This document shows positions 10,576 through 21,850 of a stretch of DNA of 64,000 bases, in pieces. The notes below the pieces were generated by a model, which saw nothing but the letters and a program-made list of their open reading frames with translations, was not told the origin of the DNA and did no database searches. The stretch's first letter is position 1. The number at the start of each line of letters is the position of its first letter. The position numbers and the translations under genes are program-made. The DNA is from Artemisia argyi (Eukaryota; Streptophyta; Magnoliopsida; Asterales; Asteraceae), in the NCBI GenBank assembly GCA_030686995.1, contig CM060703.1, positions 5,885,001 to 5,949,000 of the forward strand, written 5' to 3'.

Positions 10576-11400
10576 CAGTAGTATTTATGTCTGCTCTTGG
10601 AGAATGATTTACTCGAATATTTTTGTCTCTTATTCATAGATTTATATGATGTTAAAGCAAACATGATAAGCCAGATTTTTTACTATACATATTTAGATTT
10701 GCTTTTAGAAAAAGGATTTGCCGTAAACTTTGGTGTCCTATCCATAGATTTGTGATGTTAAGTCATGCATGATAAGCTTACAATTCTATATGGATTCGAT
10801 TCAACGTTATTCGTGCTCCAAAGCATCAATCACAACTTTAATTATTTGCGAAACACTCCCAATGATTAATCAAAAACAAAAGCACGCGGCGCACGACGAT
10901 TATTTTTTGGTAGGGACGAAATCCTTTATAACTTTCTTAGCTCGCGTTGTCGAGAAACAAGTCTCGTCTATTGTCACCTTGTTAGACCATAAAGAAATCG
11001 CACATAAATAGCTTTAACTGCTTTTAGAAAATTATTTGCCCTAATTTTGTTTGTCTCTTATTCCTAGATTTATATGATGTTAAATCAAACATGATAAGCT
11101 ACATTTACTATACATATTTAGATTTGCTTTTAGAAAGTTTATTTACCCTAAACTTTGATGTCTTATCCAAAGATTTGTGATGATAAATCAAGCATGATAT
11201 GCTTATATATGTGGATTAAACCTTATTCGTATTCCCTTTTATCAATCACAACTTTATTTGCAAAATAATCTCAATGATTAATCCAAAACAATATCACGCT
11301 ACGTGACGATAACTCTTTGGTAGGGATGAAATCCTTTATAATTTTCTTAGCACGAGTTGTCGAGAAAAAGTCCCGTTCGTTGGCACTCTAGCTTCAACAC
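10576..11400 (+). repeat. Nested tandem repeat (about 428-bp unit, 108-bp subunit)
   Basis: Two long units (about 10580-11005 and 11008-11400) align with an offset of 428 bp. Within each, a shorter module of roughly 108 bp appears twice (starts near 10576, 10690, 11010 and 11117), marked by TTTTAGAAAA, CCATAGATTTGTGATGTTAA and ATGATAAGCT words. Both long units end in a GTAGGGA.GAAATCCTTTATAA.TTTCTTAGC block. Noncoding. Confidence 0.75.
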
Positions 11401-11799
11401 AAACAAATTTCACATAATTTATGTTAACAGGTTTTAAACTTATCTTTAACTCTAACTTATCCATATTACAAAGACCAATAATAATAAAGGTGCTAGAACG
11501 CGTATTCGAGCCAAGAAGGAAGCGTCTTACTTTTACACTCCCCCTCCTCTTTTTGGGTAAAGGGCTTCTCCTATAAATATATTACTCTAAAAACATCAAA
11601 TTACATATGCTGAGGGTGGATGCCACATCTCAGCCATTACAGGCAGCACAAACGCACCTATCGTATTTCAAACAAACACTATCATAAGAGAGACAAACCT
11701 ATCATATGAATCTACCAAAAAAAATGCCAATGACAAAACTAAAACTATTTCATAGCTCTACCGCGGATACGAATGTCTCACACGTCACAGAAAGCAAGT
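11401..11799. other. Spacer downstream of decayed LINE ORF1
   Basis: No ORF; it may be the 3' part of the ORF1-carrying unit, but no LINE ORF2 or poly(A) tail is visible. Confidence 0.35.
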
Positions 11800-13300
11800 T
11801 GTTCTTCATTTAAATCATCCACATTGTATTCGAAATCATCATAATTATCATACTCCCGGAGACTTGCACCATTAGTTCCTCCACCAGCACGATTCGGGTT
11901 AGCCATATATCGAGCCATATCATCATCAATATCCTCGACCATTCATCACTATCCGAATCTTCCCTTTGCAATTTTGTAGTAGTGCTAAGTCCACTGATCG
12001 ATGTCACATGAGCCTCATTTTGCATAGGAAGCGGCTTCTCATCATCACCTAATAGTACAAGCTTTCCATCAAGTATTTGACTTTCTAGATTATTAATCTT
12101 TTCAACCAGAGATGTAGTACTTGGACTGCCAATTGAATCAATAGGTGCACTCGCATGTTTATTCTTGTTCTCATTACCTTCCTCTTGACTTTTTTCATGC
12201 GAACTAGAGGATTTACGACCCTCACTTCCTCCTCATTAAAAGAGTTCGATGTGGAAGGAACCGTATTATCATTTTTATCATTAGTTTCCTTCGGTGCCTT
12301 AGTTTATATACGAACTATGACTTTGTACCAATCTGAACCCCAAAAACAACTTGCTTTGGCGTTTTCATGTTCTTAATAACATCCATAGCAAGTTTCTTAG
12401 GACACTCATTAAGAACATGACCAAATACTTTTGCAACTTAAGCATTGTGGAGGTGTCCACTCGTACTCAATATGAATAGTGTGCATAGTGTACCCCTCAC
12501 CCTCGAATTTTTGAACCGCTACCACAATGGAATGTTTCAACTCTGCATCAGCTCTTACCTCAAACATGGCCCATGCATAACTCGACCTACCCGAAGACTC
12601 CATGCACATAATGGACGTGTAAGAATCTAGCATCAATGGGGTGCCTAGTTTAGTTGCAATGGCACTTAAACCATCTTCCATGAATGCAGTAATAAGAATA
12701 TCATGAAGCTTGACCCAAACCAGAACATTAAACACGTCCTCCTTGATAATATTCGCATCTTATGACCATTTTTTCAGAATAACTGGCACGTTGCGAATTA
12801 ACCATGGACCACTCTCAAACATTGCATCGATGCCATCATTAGAATTAAACTTGAAGAAAAAAACCGCCATTAGCATTCATCATAGTTTTAACAAGTCCAA
12901 ACTTTTTTCAAATATTCTTAACAAAGTTCTCAACAACTGGGTACGCCACACGTTTACCCAAAAAGAAGCCGTATCCTGTATTACTAAACCTATCATTAAC
13001 CACATGAACCAAGTGTATCGAAACTGCGGCATCCGCCTTGTTGCCAGTCGGTGCTAGCAATGTACGAAAGTTTGCACCTTTTCTACTCGTTCCACCTTTA
13101 AAAAACTGAGCATAAGAATCAGGTACCTTTGTATTTTCAGTTAACACATGGCCTATTGGATCGGTAGATGCCTTATTAGTGCCAGACGAAGTAGGATCAT
13201 CATGATTTCCACATGGTGCACTACCAGACTTCGCAGCTGACTCATTCGAATTAACATACCCATCATTGGTTCGACTCCCAGAAACATCCACACTTGAGCT
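11800..13300 (-). pseudogene. LINE ORF1-like gene (DUF4283 plus CX2CX4HX4C knuckle), decayed
   Basis: On the minus strand, pieces at 12908-13291 and 12409-12735, plus frame-shifted sequence down to about 11800, make up one ORF1-like nucleic-acid-binding protein of the kind encoded by plant LINEs. The DUF4283-type core includes WVKLHDI and GTPLMLDSYTS. It ends in CLSC followed, after a frameshift, by the His and Cys of a CX2CX4HX4C knuckle. Lesions visible: TGA at 12908-12910, a frameshift in a T run near 12850, TAA near 12765 and a frameshift near 12435. The C-terminal tail is acidic and low complexity. The leader is split from the coding part by Gypsy-1, inserted less than 100 bp upstream of the surviving ORF. 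Not functional. Confidence 0.7.
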
Positions 13301-13373
13301 CGCTGCTCAAAATCGTCCACCACCAAACTTTTTTTCTCCTTTACACTATTACCTCTCCCTCTTCATTTTGGCT

Positions 13374-13378
13374 TCAAA
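13374..13378. repeat. Gypsy-1 target-site duplication (left)
   Basis: TCAAA immediately before the TG of the left LTR, matched by TCAAA at 26475-26479. Confidence 0.93.
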
Positions 13379-16300
13379 TGTAACACCCCCAATTCATGAT
13401 GCAGCGGAATTCAATTTGGGTGTTACTCGACGGCACAACAGTCATAATAATAGAAAACGATCTCTAAACGAATCGTATTAAAAAGAGTTGTCATTCATAT
13501 TTATTCAAATATATCAGAGTTTACATAGTAAGGTCCCAAAAGGTTCCATTGTTTCAAAACACATCAATATAAAGTCTATGATGTTTTTATCGAATGACAT
13601 AATAGTTTATAGCCTTCTTCCTTCGGTACGTGCCCTTCCGCTCCATTCTTGATTATCATGGACCTGAAATACATGCTTAAGAGGTCAACACAAAGGTTGA
13701 GTGAAATTCATAGAGTTTGTTTAACGGTTGAACACAATATGTTGGTAGTAAGAGTTAATTAGACTCATACTTATGTTAGAAAACAAAACAGTTATTATTA
13801 TGTACTAAGCTCATGCAACCAAGACGTTAACGGGTACCAATATCAATCGGCGGTTTTGTTGCCCCGGTAAGTACTTTGTCGTCATACTTAATGTTTCAAA
13901 TATAGTGCATTTGTTGAACTAATCTGCTCAAACAAATGGGATTCGTCAATCCCAATAGGCCTATTCACAATACTCGCGCTCACTAATACTAGTGATTTAA
14001 TGGTTCATGATAGGGGCCTAGGATTGGCAAGGTAGGTACTTAGTAATAATAAAACAATCAGGCAGCATACAGTTTCAAAGCATTGTGTTCGGTTTAAAAG
14101 TAGCATGTATTCCCCCCAAGGGTTTGTAAAACATTGAAGTAATGTAAAGTGGGGCTATGAACTCACCTTAAGTAAGATAGCAAGTAATGAAGGTGATGGT
14201 CGGGTCGTGTAGGTTTCTACGAGCAACCTATAATAGAATGTCGTGACTTAGGATTTGTGTAAAGAATATGAAGTAGTGCCTATATATATCTTGCATTTAG
14301 TCCATGATGTGGTATGGTGTACATTATAAGTCCTTGAAAGAAAAGATTCATGAACATGTATGTTTTGGTATATCGTTTACTACCGTTCGGGCCGACATAA
14401 TTCAGAAGTCATGTTAGTAAGCGTTCGAGGAGCCAGGACACTTTAACTCGTAAATCCACAACTCATCTCGACGGCTTACATAATGAACTCCTCACATGAG
14501 GCTCCCTACTATTGTAGTAGTTGATAAAATATATAGATATAAGTTTTGATCCGAAAAGTTACATGTCCGATATTTGGATAAACTTAGGAAAGTTTATTAG
14601 TACATGAAGATTGTTATTAGGGGTAGTTTTATAAGTCTTGTATGACCATTTTTCCTTGTAATATCTCATGGTTCCTTTTTAAGTGAAGTAGATCCAAATT
14701 GCTTGTTCAAGTATCGCCTAATTCATTGTTTCATGTTTACGCCTATATAAGTTGGTATGGTCATTTCGTCATGGCCTAGCCATGACCTTTGGTCCTTGTT
14801 CCAAGGTCATGAGACACAACCTTGGCTCTACCAATGGTTGTGGTTTTGATTATAGGTCATAAGACCTCTTGTTCCTTTCAAAGTATAACCATAATCTAGT
14901 GACTTATATATATGTAAATAGCTGTTAAGAAACTGAGAAATATCTCACTCAGAAGGTGTTTTCAAGGCTCGAGCCTCTTTATTCCTGAATGAAAACGTGA
15001 TTCCGGACAACTTTCGTGTTTTAACTTTTTCATGAATCGGACCAGAAAGGCCTCTTTTTTCGTGTTTTAGGTTCTGTCACAGAAGCTTTTTAGGCAGTTT
15101 TGCCGGAAAGTTTTGGTAACTTCAAATCGCCATAACTTTTGACTCGTATACTCTTTTTAGTTGGTTCAAATTGCTATGGTTTCCTTGTTAAGTCCTCTAA
15201 TGTAATATGTAATAATCCAATAACAAATTTTTACCATTTTGATCAGGTCTTACCAAGAAAGTCACTAGTTTGCTTGTTTTAGTAACTTATCTTAACAATC
15301 AAGTACAACAACATGTTTTAGTCATTTTTATACACCATGGACATTCATACAAGACATAATATAGCAAGAATAACATGAAAATGATATGAACATGATAAAT
15401 TAACAAGAAGCATGTTAGGTTTAGGCTTACAACTTTTGGCTTTCTAATTAAAGAAAGGAGTAACAAGTAAGGAAAAGGACTTTGATAGACTTGCTTCAAC
15501 CCTTTTTCACTTCATGCAACCTTTCTACCCTTGGTATTCTTGAAAGAGATGTAATGAAAGTTGAGGTGAATTGAGTGGATTTAAACTCAAGAGAAATCAC
15601 CAAGTATTCTAGGGTTTGGAAGATTTTTGGTAACTTATGATCAAACTAGGGTTTCTACTTGAAGAAGCACTTGAACCTTGCAAGAAATTAGAAGGAAATA
15701 AAGCTAAGGATGGATGGTTTTGGTGTTGGAGGTGGACGGCACAAAGGAAGGGGGAGAGGGGCTTTTTATAGTCTCATGAGGAGGTTAGTTTCCTTAGGAT
15801 ATTTTTAGCAAAATAACACATGTAATCATCTTGGACTATTTTCCACAAGATCAAGCCACACCATGGGGTGACTCCCCCCCCCCCCCCCCTATATGGCGGT
15901 TCACAAGCCTAGGAGGGGTGAGGTGTGCTTGGTCTTGATAATATCTAGATATTAGGATGAAACTTGACTCCGGGAAATGCCAACCGTAACTGATTAGGCC
16001 TTAAAACGTAAAACCGGGTGTCGTAAAATTATGAAACTTTAAAGTATTGTTAGACATGTCCATATGTCCCATAATAAAATATAAAATGAGTGGTAGGTTC
16101 CATTTGGGTGGTAAACCCTGCTAAAAACTGGAAACACGGGTCTAAAACGCGTAATACGTAAAATGTACGAATATTGCGTAAAATTGAGAAAAGTAAAATG
16201 TTACTTTTCTAATAGGTTAAAAATGATTTAAAATAATTTATAATGTCTAGACTGGGCTCAGTCTAGTGTCGGTTGGTATTAAATGTCTTTTAGACATCAA

Positions 16301-16836
16301 ACCGTAAGCCTAAAAATCAAGGAATGACTTGTAAAATCAAGGAATGATTTTTAGTCAATGGAGGAGGGAAAAATATGTTGACTTATTCTAATAAGTTGAA
16401 AACTCAAATCATCTTAGAAATGCGGTGCAGGTATAGGCTAGGGTTACGGCTGAGTAAAAACGCTTAAAACTGGAAATTCCAGTTTTTCACGGCCGAGGTT
16501 TATTCTGGTCATATTTTTCTCAGTCATGATTTATTCTCAAATAAATCATGAGTGTGTTAAACATTTTTCTGATGTGGGGTCACCTGACGGGGTCGAATTT
16601 CGTTGTGCGTGGAATTTCTGAATGACGTTTTACCCTAAAACGGGTAATTCCTTAATAACTTTCACGAAAATGATCTGACGAATGTCAAACATTTAATTTG
16701 CCATGGAAATGATTTATCACTTGAGAATATGAAATAAAAATCAACTTTCGGGAAAATTTCAGAAAGAAATGAATAGTAAAAATGAATAGTAAATTTTCCG
16801 GGAATAGTAATTAACCTGAAATTGCGAATTGTTACA
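13379..16836 (-). repeat. Gypsy-1 3' LTR
   Basis: 3458 bp, TGTAAC...GTTACA ends. Contains a run of 16 C at 15874-15889 (11 in the other LTR). Short ORFs inside are shared by both LTRs but have no recognisable product. Confidence 0.95.
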
Positions 16837-16850
16837 GTCTCCACCCCATA
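16837..16850 (-). other. Gypsy-1 polypurine tract
   Basis: On the minus strand TGGGGTGGAGAC directly abuts the 3' LTR, the expected plus-strand primer for second-strand synthesis. Confidence 0.75.
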
Positions 16851-16853
16851 TGA

Positions 16854-16872
16854 GAGCTCCGTCCCGGAGATC
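16854..16872 (-). other. Hairpin before polypurine tract, Gypsy-1
   Basis: Minus strand GATCTCCG-GGA-CGGAGCTC: eight stem positions, seven paired, loop GGA, 17 nt from the LTR. It overlaps the last codons of the integrase ORF. The equivalent in Gypsy-2 is at 53488-53506 with a different stem sequence but the same loop and spacing. Confidence 0.6.
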
Positions 16873-17824
16873 AATTAGCGTTGGGAGTAGAAGCTTCGTT
16901 GATAAAAAGATGTGGGTATTTCTTTCGTATCTGGTCCTCTCGTTCCCATGTGTATTCAGGACCACGTCGTGAGTTCCATCGAACTTTGACAATTGGAATA
17001 CGGCTTTGCTTGAGTTGTTTGACCTCTCGGTCCATGATTTCTACGGGTTCCTCAATAAATTGAAGATCATCATTGAGTTGAATTTCATCGAGTGGAATCA
17101 CGAGTGATTCATCCGACAAGCATTTCTTTAGGTTAGATACATGGAAAGTGGGGTGTACACTACTGAGTTCTGATGGAAGCTCAAGTCTGTACGCCACAGG
17201 GCCAACCCTGGCTAGGATTTTGAATGGTCCGATGTATCTTGGGTTTAGTTTTCCTCGTTTACCGAATCGTATCAAGCCTTTCCAAGGTGATACCTTTAGC
17301 ATAACCCTATCTCTGACTTGGAATTCTAGGGGTCTGCGTCGTGTGTCGGCATAACTTTTCTGTCGATCTCTTGCGGCTTGCAGTCGATTTTTGATTTGTA
17401 CAATTTTATCCGTTGTTTCACGGATGAGTTCTGGTCCAGTGAGTTGAACTTCTCCCACTTCAGCCCAACAAGCAGGTGAACGACACTTTCGACCATAAAG
17501 TGCTTCAAATGGAGCTGCTTGAATACTTGCATGATAGCTGTTGTTGTAGGAAAATTCGACTAATGGTAGATGAGTATCCCATCCTTTTCCAAAATCTATT
17601 ATACAAGCTCGAAGCATGTCTTCAAGAGTTTGGATGGTTCGTTCACTCTGACCATCGGTCTGAGGATGATACGCTGTACTCATGTCTAGATTTGTTCCAA
17701 AGGCGTCTTGGAGTGACTGCCAGAAATTGGAAGTAAATCTACCATCTCTGTCGGATATGATGGATATTGGTGCACCATGTCTTGAGACTATTTCTTTGAC
17801 GTACAGTCGGGTTAGTTGTTCCAT
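16871..17824 (-). pseudogene. Gypsy-1 integrase C-terminal half plus chromodomain
   Basis: 317 codons continuing the pol polyprotein after a frameshift. Integrase catalytic residues two and three are visible: Asp25 in IISDRDGRF and Glu61 in [18 protein letters not shown]-type DNA-binding region follows at about 195-225. At about 257-307 there is a chromodomain-like module ([10 protein letters not shown] ... VKVRW ... YTWERED), which in chromoviruses steers integration to marked chromatin. The first Met is not a genuine start; this is the 3' part of gag-pol. It is separated from the upstream part by a single-base deletion in an A run (plus coordinates about 17861-17868). Confidence 0.9.
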
Positions 17825-17841
17825 TTTGTAAGTCTCTTTGA

Positions 17842-20733
17842 TTAGTATAAAGTGTGCAGATTTTTGAGACGATCAACTATGACCCAGATGGAGTCATAAC
17901 CGCTTGATGTCTTTGGGAGCTTGGTAATGAAGTCCATAGTAATTCTTTCCCATTTCCAAGTAGGAATCTCTGGTTGTTGCAATGGACCGGATGGTTTTTG
18001 ATGTTCGGCTTTTACTTTGGAGCAGGTAAGACATTTGCTAACGTATGTTGCAATGTCGGCTTTCATGTTCGGCCACCAATAGAGTAACTTAAGATCATGA
18101 TACATCTTATCAGATCCTGGATGTATGGAGTATTTAGACTTGTGTGATTCATGCATGATCAAGTCTCGTAGGCCACCATAAAGTGGTAACCAACTTCGAC
18201 CTTGGAAGCATAGAGTTCCATCTGAACGGGTTTCAAATTTCTTTTGTATCATGCCATCCAACTTTTCCTTTTGGATGTCTTCTTGTTTCACCGCCTCAGT
18301 TTGAGCGTGAAGGATTTGAGTAGGAAAGTTTGAATTTATGGTTAAAATTAAGGCTCGGACTCGCAGTGGTTTAACCCGTTCCTTTCGGCTCAGGGCGTCA
18401 GCTACTACGTTTGCCTTTCCTGGGTGGTAACGAATGTCGCAGTCATAATCACTTAGTAATTCCAACCAACGACGTTGTCTCATGTTTAGTTCTTTTTGGT
18501 TCAAAATGTGTTGTAGACTTTTATGATCGGTGTACACAGTACATCTAGTACCGTATAGATAGTGTCTCCAGATTTTTAGTGCAAAGACCACAGCTCCTAA
18601 CTCTAAGTCATGAGTGGTGTAATTTTCCTCATGAACCTTGAGTTGTCTTGATGCATAAGCCATGACCTTATCGCGTTGCATCAACACGGCACCTAACCCT
18701 TGGTGCGAAGCATCACAATAGACTACAAAATCTTCTATCCCATCTGGCAATGCTAGGATAGGAGCACTACAAAGTTTCTGTTTGAGGGTTTGGAAAGCTT
18801 TTTCTTCGTTTTCATCCCACACGTATTTTTTGTCTTTCTGAGTTAGCTTAGTCAAAGACTTTGCTATTGAGGAAAATCCTTCAATAAACCTTCGGTAATA
18901 CCCGGCTAGACCCAGAAATTGACGAATTTCTGTAGGGGTGGTAGGTGTTGGCCAATTTTTGATAGCTTCAATTTTAGCGGGATCGACATGTAAACCGGTC
19001 TTGTCAATCACATGCCCAAGGAATTGTACAGATTGAATCCAAAATTCGCATTTGGAAAACTTTGCATACAATTTCTCTTCCTTGAGTAGTCCTAAAATTG
19101 TTCTCAGGTGTTCTTTGTGTTCCTCTTCGTTTTTGGAATAAATGAGAATGTCGTCTATGAATACGATCACGAATTTGTCCAAATATGGTTTACACACTCG
19201 ATTCATGAGATCCATGAATACTGCCGGTGCATTTGTTAACCCAAATGGCATCACTTGGAATTCATGGTGACCATATCGTGTCCTAAAGGCTGTTTTTGGA
19301 ATGTCTTCATCACGAACTCTAACTTGATGGTAACCTGATCGTAGGTCAATTTTTGAGTAATAGGTTGAACCTTGCAATTGATCGAATAAGTCATCAATTC
19401 TTGGTAGTGGGTATCGGTTCTTTATGGTTAATTTGTTTAGCTCACGATAGTCAATACACATTCGTAATGACCCATCTTTCTTTTTCACGAACAAAACTGG
19501 AGCTCCCCAAGGTGAGGAACTGGGTCGAATAAATCCCTTGTCCGAAAGTTCTTGTAATTGATTTGATAGCTCTTGCATCTCTGAAGGTGCTAGCCGGTAT
19601 GGTGCGCGGGCAACTGGCGCCGCTCCTGGTATTAAATCAATTCTGAACTCTATTTGACGATTTGGTGGTAGTCCGGGTAAATCTTCTGGAAAAACTTCAG
19701 GAAACTCACGGGCAATAGGAACATCTTTGAGACGTTTTTCATCGGATTTCTTTTCTGTTACGTGGGCTAAGAAAGCATAACATCCTTTCTCAATGTACTT
19801 CATGGTTTTGATACATGAGATGATGTTTATTCGAGTTCCACTTTGATCACCACGAATGATCAAAGTTTCATTGTCACATGGAATGTGCACAACTCTTTCA
19901 CCACAAATAATGTTAGCCTGATGTTTAGACAACCAATCCATGCCAATAACAACATCAAAACTTCCGAGTTCGATTGGCATAAGATTGATGTTAAAGGGGT
20001 GGTCTAAGAGATTAAGGGTACAGTTTGGGATTACGGTATTGGTATTTACTAAGTCACCGGTAGCAAGTTCAATACTATAACTAGTGGTTAAAGTGATTGA
20101 TGGAATATCAAGTAAAGGCGCAATTCTAGTAGATATAAAGCTCATATCAGCACCAGAATCGAATAAGACTTTAACAGGAATGTTATTGAGTAAGAACGTA
20201 CCGGTAACCACGTTCGGGTCTTGGTGTGGTTCTCCATTTCCCATGACATAGGCTCTACCACGAGCACCTGCGCCTTGGGGTCCTTGGTTTCGAGGACAGT
20301 TGTTTTTGTAGTGTCCCCTTTCACCACACCCAAAACATGTAACTATGGGCTGTGTGTTAGCCCCAGTAGCTATACCCTTGCCTCTACAATCCCTGGCAAG
20401 ATGTCCGGGTTTCTGACACTTGTTGCACTTGGCCGGGCAGGGACCTTCATGATGGTAATTGCACTTGGTACATTGTGGTAGAGTACCAACATATTTACCA
20501 CCAGCTGGTGCAGCAACATAAGCCGTCGCGGCTTCTTGTCTCTTGTTCTGCTGATTGTGATGGTTGTTGTTTCGGGTTTGGTTGTTGTTGTTGTTGTTAT
20601 TCCCACGGTTACCATCCCATGGTCGCTTGTTGTTGTTGTTCTTGTTGTTGTTGTTGTTACGGTAGTTGGAGTTGTTGGGGTTGTTGGCATTGCTGGCGTT
20701 GTTGGTGTTGTTGGTGTTGAGGTTGTTTTGCTT
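17842..20733 (-). pseudogene. Gypsy-1 nucleocapsid-protease-RT-RNase H-integrase N-half
   Basis: One open frame from just after the gag stop. An Asn-rich linker leads to zinc knuckles ([14 protein letters not shown] and [14 protein letters not shown], both CX2CX4HX4C) before Met at 20244. Counting from that Met: protease DSGAD at 29-33; RT with YRELNKLT and the catalytic pair FIDD (Asp364-Asp365, complement of 19150-19155); RNase H starting around YCDAS (Asp511); integrase HHCC finger about 695-745; first integrase catalytic Asp771 in TMDFI. The frame is in register with gag, so gag-pol is designed as one polyprotein. It runs out at 17842 because of the frameshift near 17865. All RT and RNase H residues look intact, so the enzyme could be active if expressed. 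Confidence 0.93.
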
Positions 20734-21597
20734 TCAGGTTTCGGTCATTCGTACCACTTGGTCCATGAGGCTGTGGGACATCCGCATAGCTTCATCAAGT
20801 TCCTTGGGATTTGCCGAAGTCACATTCCCTTGTATGCTTGATGGAAGTCCCCAGATATACCTTTCCAACAATTTTTCCTTTGTGGAAACCATTGTTGGAG
20901 AAAGTATCCTCAATTCCTGGAATCGACGGTTGTAGGTTATGATATCATTACCCCTAACCGTATGATCCCAGAATTCAACCTCCAGCTTTTGCATTTCGCT
21001 GCGAGGGCAGTATTCCTTGATCATCATTTGTTTCAAATTAGCCCAAGTAATTTTGTAGGCATTCTCAATGCCCATGGGTTGAGCAATTGAGTTCCACCAG
21101 GACAACGCCTCATTCAACAAAGTACTCGTGGCATACTGAACTTTGTCACCCTCAGTACATTTACTGACTAAGAATACTGGCTCCGCTTTTTCGAACCAAC
21201 GGGTCAAACCTACAGCCCCTTCAGTACCCTTGAATTTGATGGGTTCACATTTCAGGTAGGAAATGAACGAACAACCCTTTGGTATGGTAGCAACATTGAT
21301 CACCGGAGGGGTAGTAGAGTTTGGTCCTCCAAGGTTAAGACTGGCAATTCTGGCAGTCTCTGCAGCTATAGCAGCTTCCGCAGCAATGGCGGCTTCCGTG
21401 GCTGCTGCAGCATCAGCAGCTGCTGCAACCTCAGCGGCTGCTGCAGCATCAGTAGCACCAGCAGCTGTGGCGGCTTCGGCAGCTGCTGCAGCTACGGCTG
21501 CTCCTTCCGTGACAAGTGCTGCGTTGACACTGTCCTTTACCAGTTTGCGGATGGCAGCTTGCGTCATCGTTGGTGGTGTCTTTTTCTTTGGCGCCAT
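20734..21597 (-). CDS. Gypsy-1 Gag (capsid part), ends at in-frame TGA
   Basis: 287 codons from ATG 21597 (MAPKKKTPP), chosen over an earlier in-frame ATG at 21705 because the basic MAPKKK start is typical and the preceding residues are hydrophobic leader. An Ala-rich segment with Ala-Glu-Ala-type repeats (about residues 27-80) precedes a retrotransposon capsid domain with FKGTEGAVGLTRWFEK and LSWWNS. A TGA at 20734-20736 stops translation just before the Asn-rich nucleocapsid region, although the frame then stays open to 17842. The TGA may be a CGA-to-TGA mutation; programmed readthrough is less likely, because the following AAG CAA is not a recognised readthrough context. Confidence 0.85.
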   Translation of the reverse strand: MAPKKKTPPTMTQAAIRKLVKDSVNAALVTEGAAVAAAAAEAATAAGATDAAAAAEVAAAADAAAATEAAIAAEAAIAAETARIASLNLGGPNSTTPPVINVATIPKGCSFISYLKCEPIKFKGTEGAVGLTRWFEKAEPVFLVSKCTEGDKVQYATSTLLNEALSWWNSIAQPMGIENAYKITWANLKQMMIKEYCPRSEMQKLEVEFWDHTVRGNDIITYNRRFQELRILSPTMVSTKEKLLERYIWGLPSSIQGNVTSANPKELDEAMRMSHSLMDQVVRMTET

Positions 21598-21781
21598 GAT
21601 TCTATTGTTCAAAAGATACATTGTAATTAGAGAGTTGTGAGATGAGCACAATTTTTGATAAGAATGATAGGATAATAATGTTTGAAACTTAAAAACATAA
21701 CACATGATAGTATATAAAACAAGAGTTTTATTTATATAACGTTGATTACAAAATCGAACTTATTACAAGTTCATTCAAAAC

Positions 21782-21808
21782 TTACTAACTGATACTTTCA
21801 GTTAGTAA
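21782..21808. other. Perfect 11-bp inverted repeat between ORF0 and gag, Gypsy-1
   Basis: TTACTAACTGA and its complement around a 5-nt loop (TACTT), in the 253-nt gap between the ORF0 stop and the gag ATG. It would form a stable RNA stem. A GTACTAGT motif follows the ORF0 stop here and in Gypsy-2. Confidence 0.6.
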
Positions 21809-21850
21809 TTACAACGTTGTACTAAAGATAACTAGTACTATAACACTAGT

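Noticed and set aside
12155..13481. Plus-strand ORFs across the LINE ORF1 region
   Set aside because: Antisense to the recognisable ORF1-like protein on the minus strand.
15299..15499. 66-codon ORF repeated at 24942-25142
   Set aside because: It is the same stretch of the two Gypsy-1 LTRs; no domain, no start context, and repetition comes from the LTR.
20475..20935. Val/Gly/Cys-rich plus-strand ORFs
   Set aside because: They are antisense shadows of the Asn-rich nucleocapsid linker of Gypsy-1.
21263..21640. 125-codon Ala-rich plus-strand ORF
   Set aside because: Antisense of the poly-Ala Gag segment; GCA/TGC repeats read as Ala/Ser on either strand.
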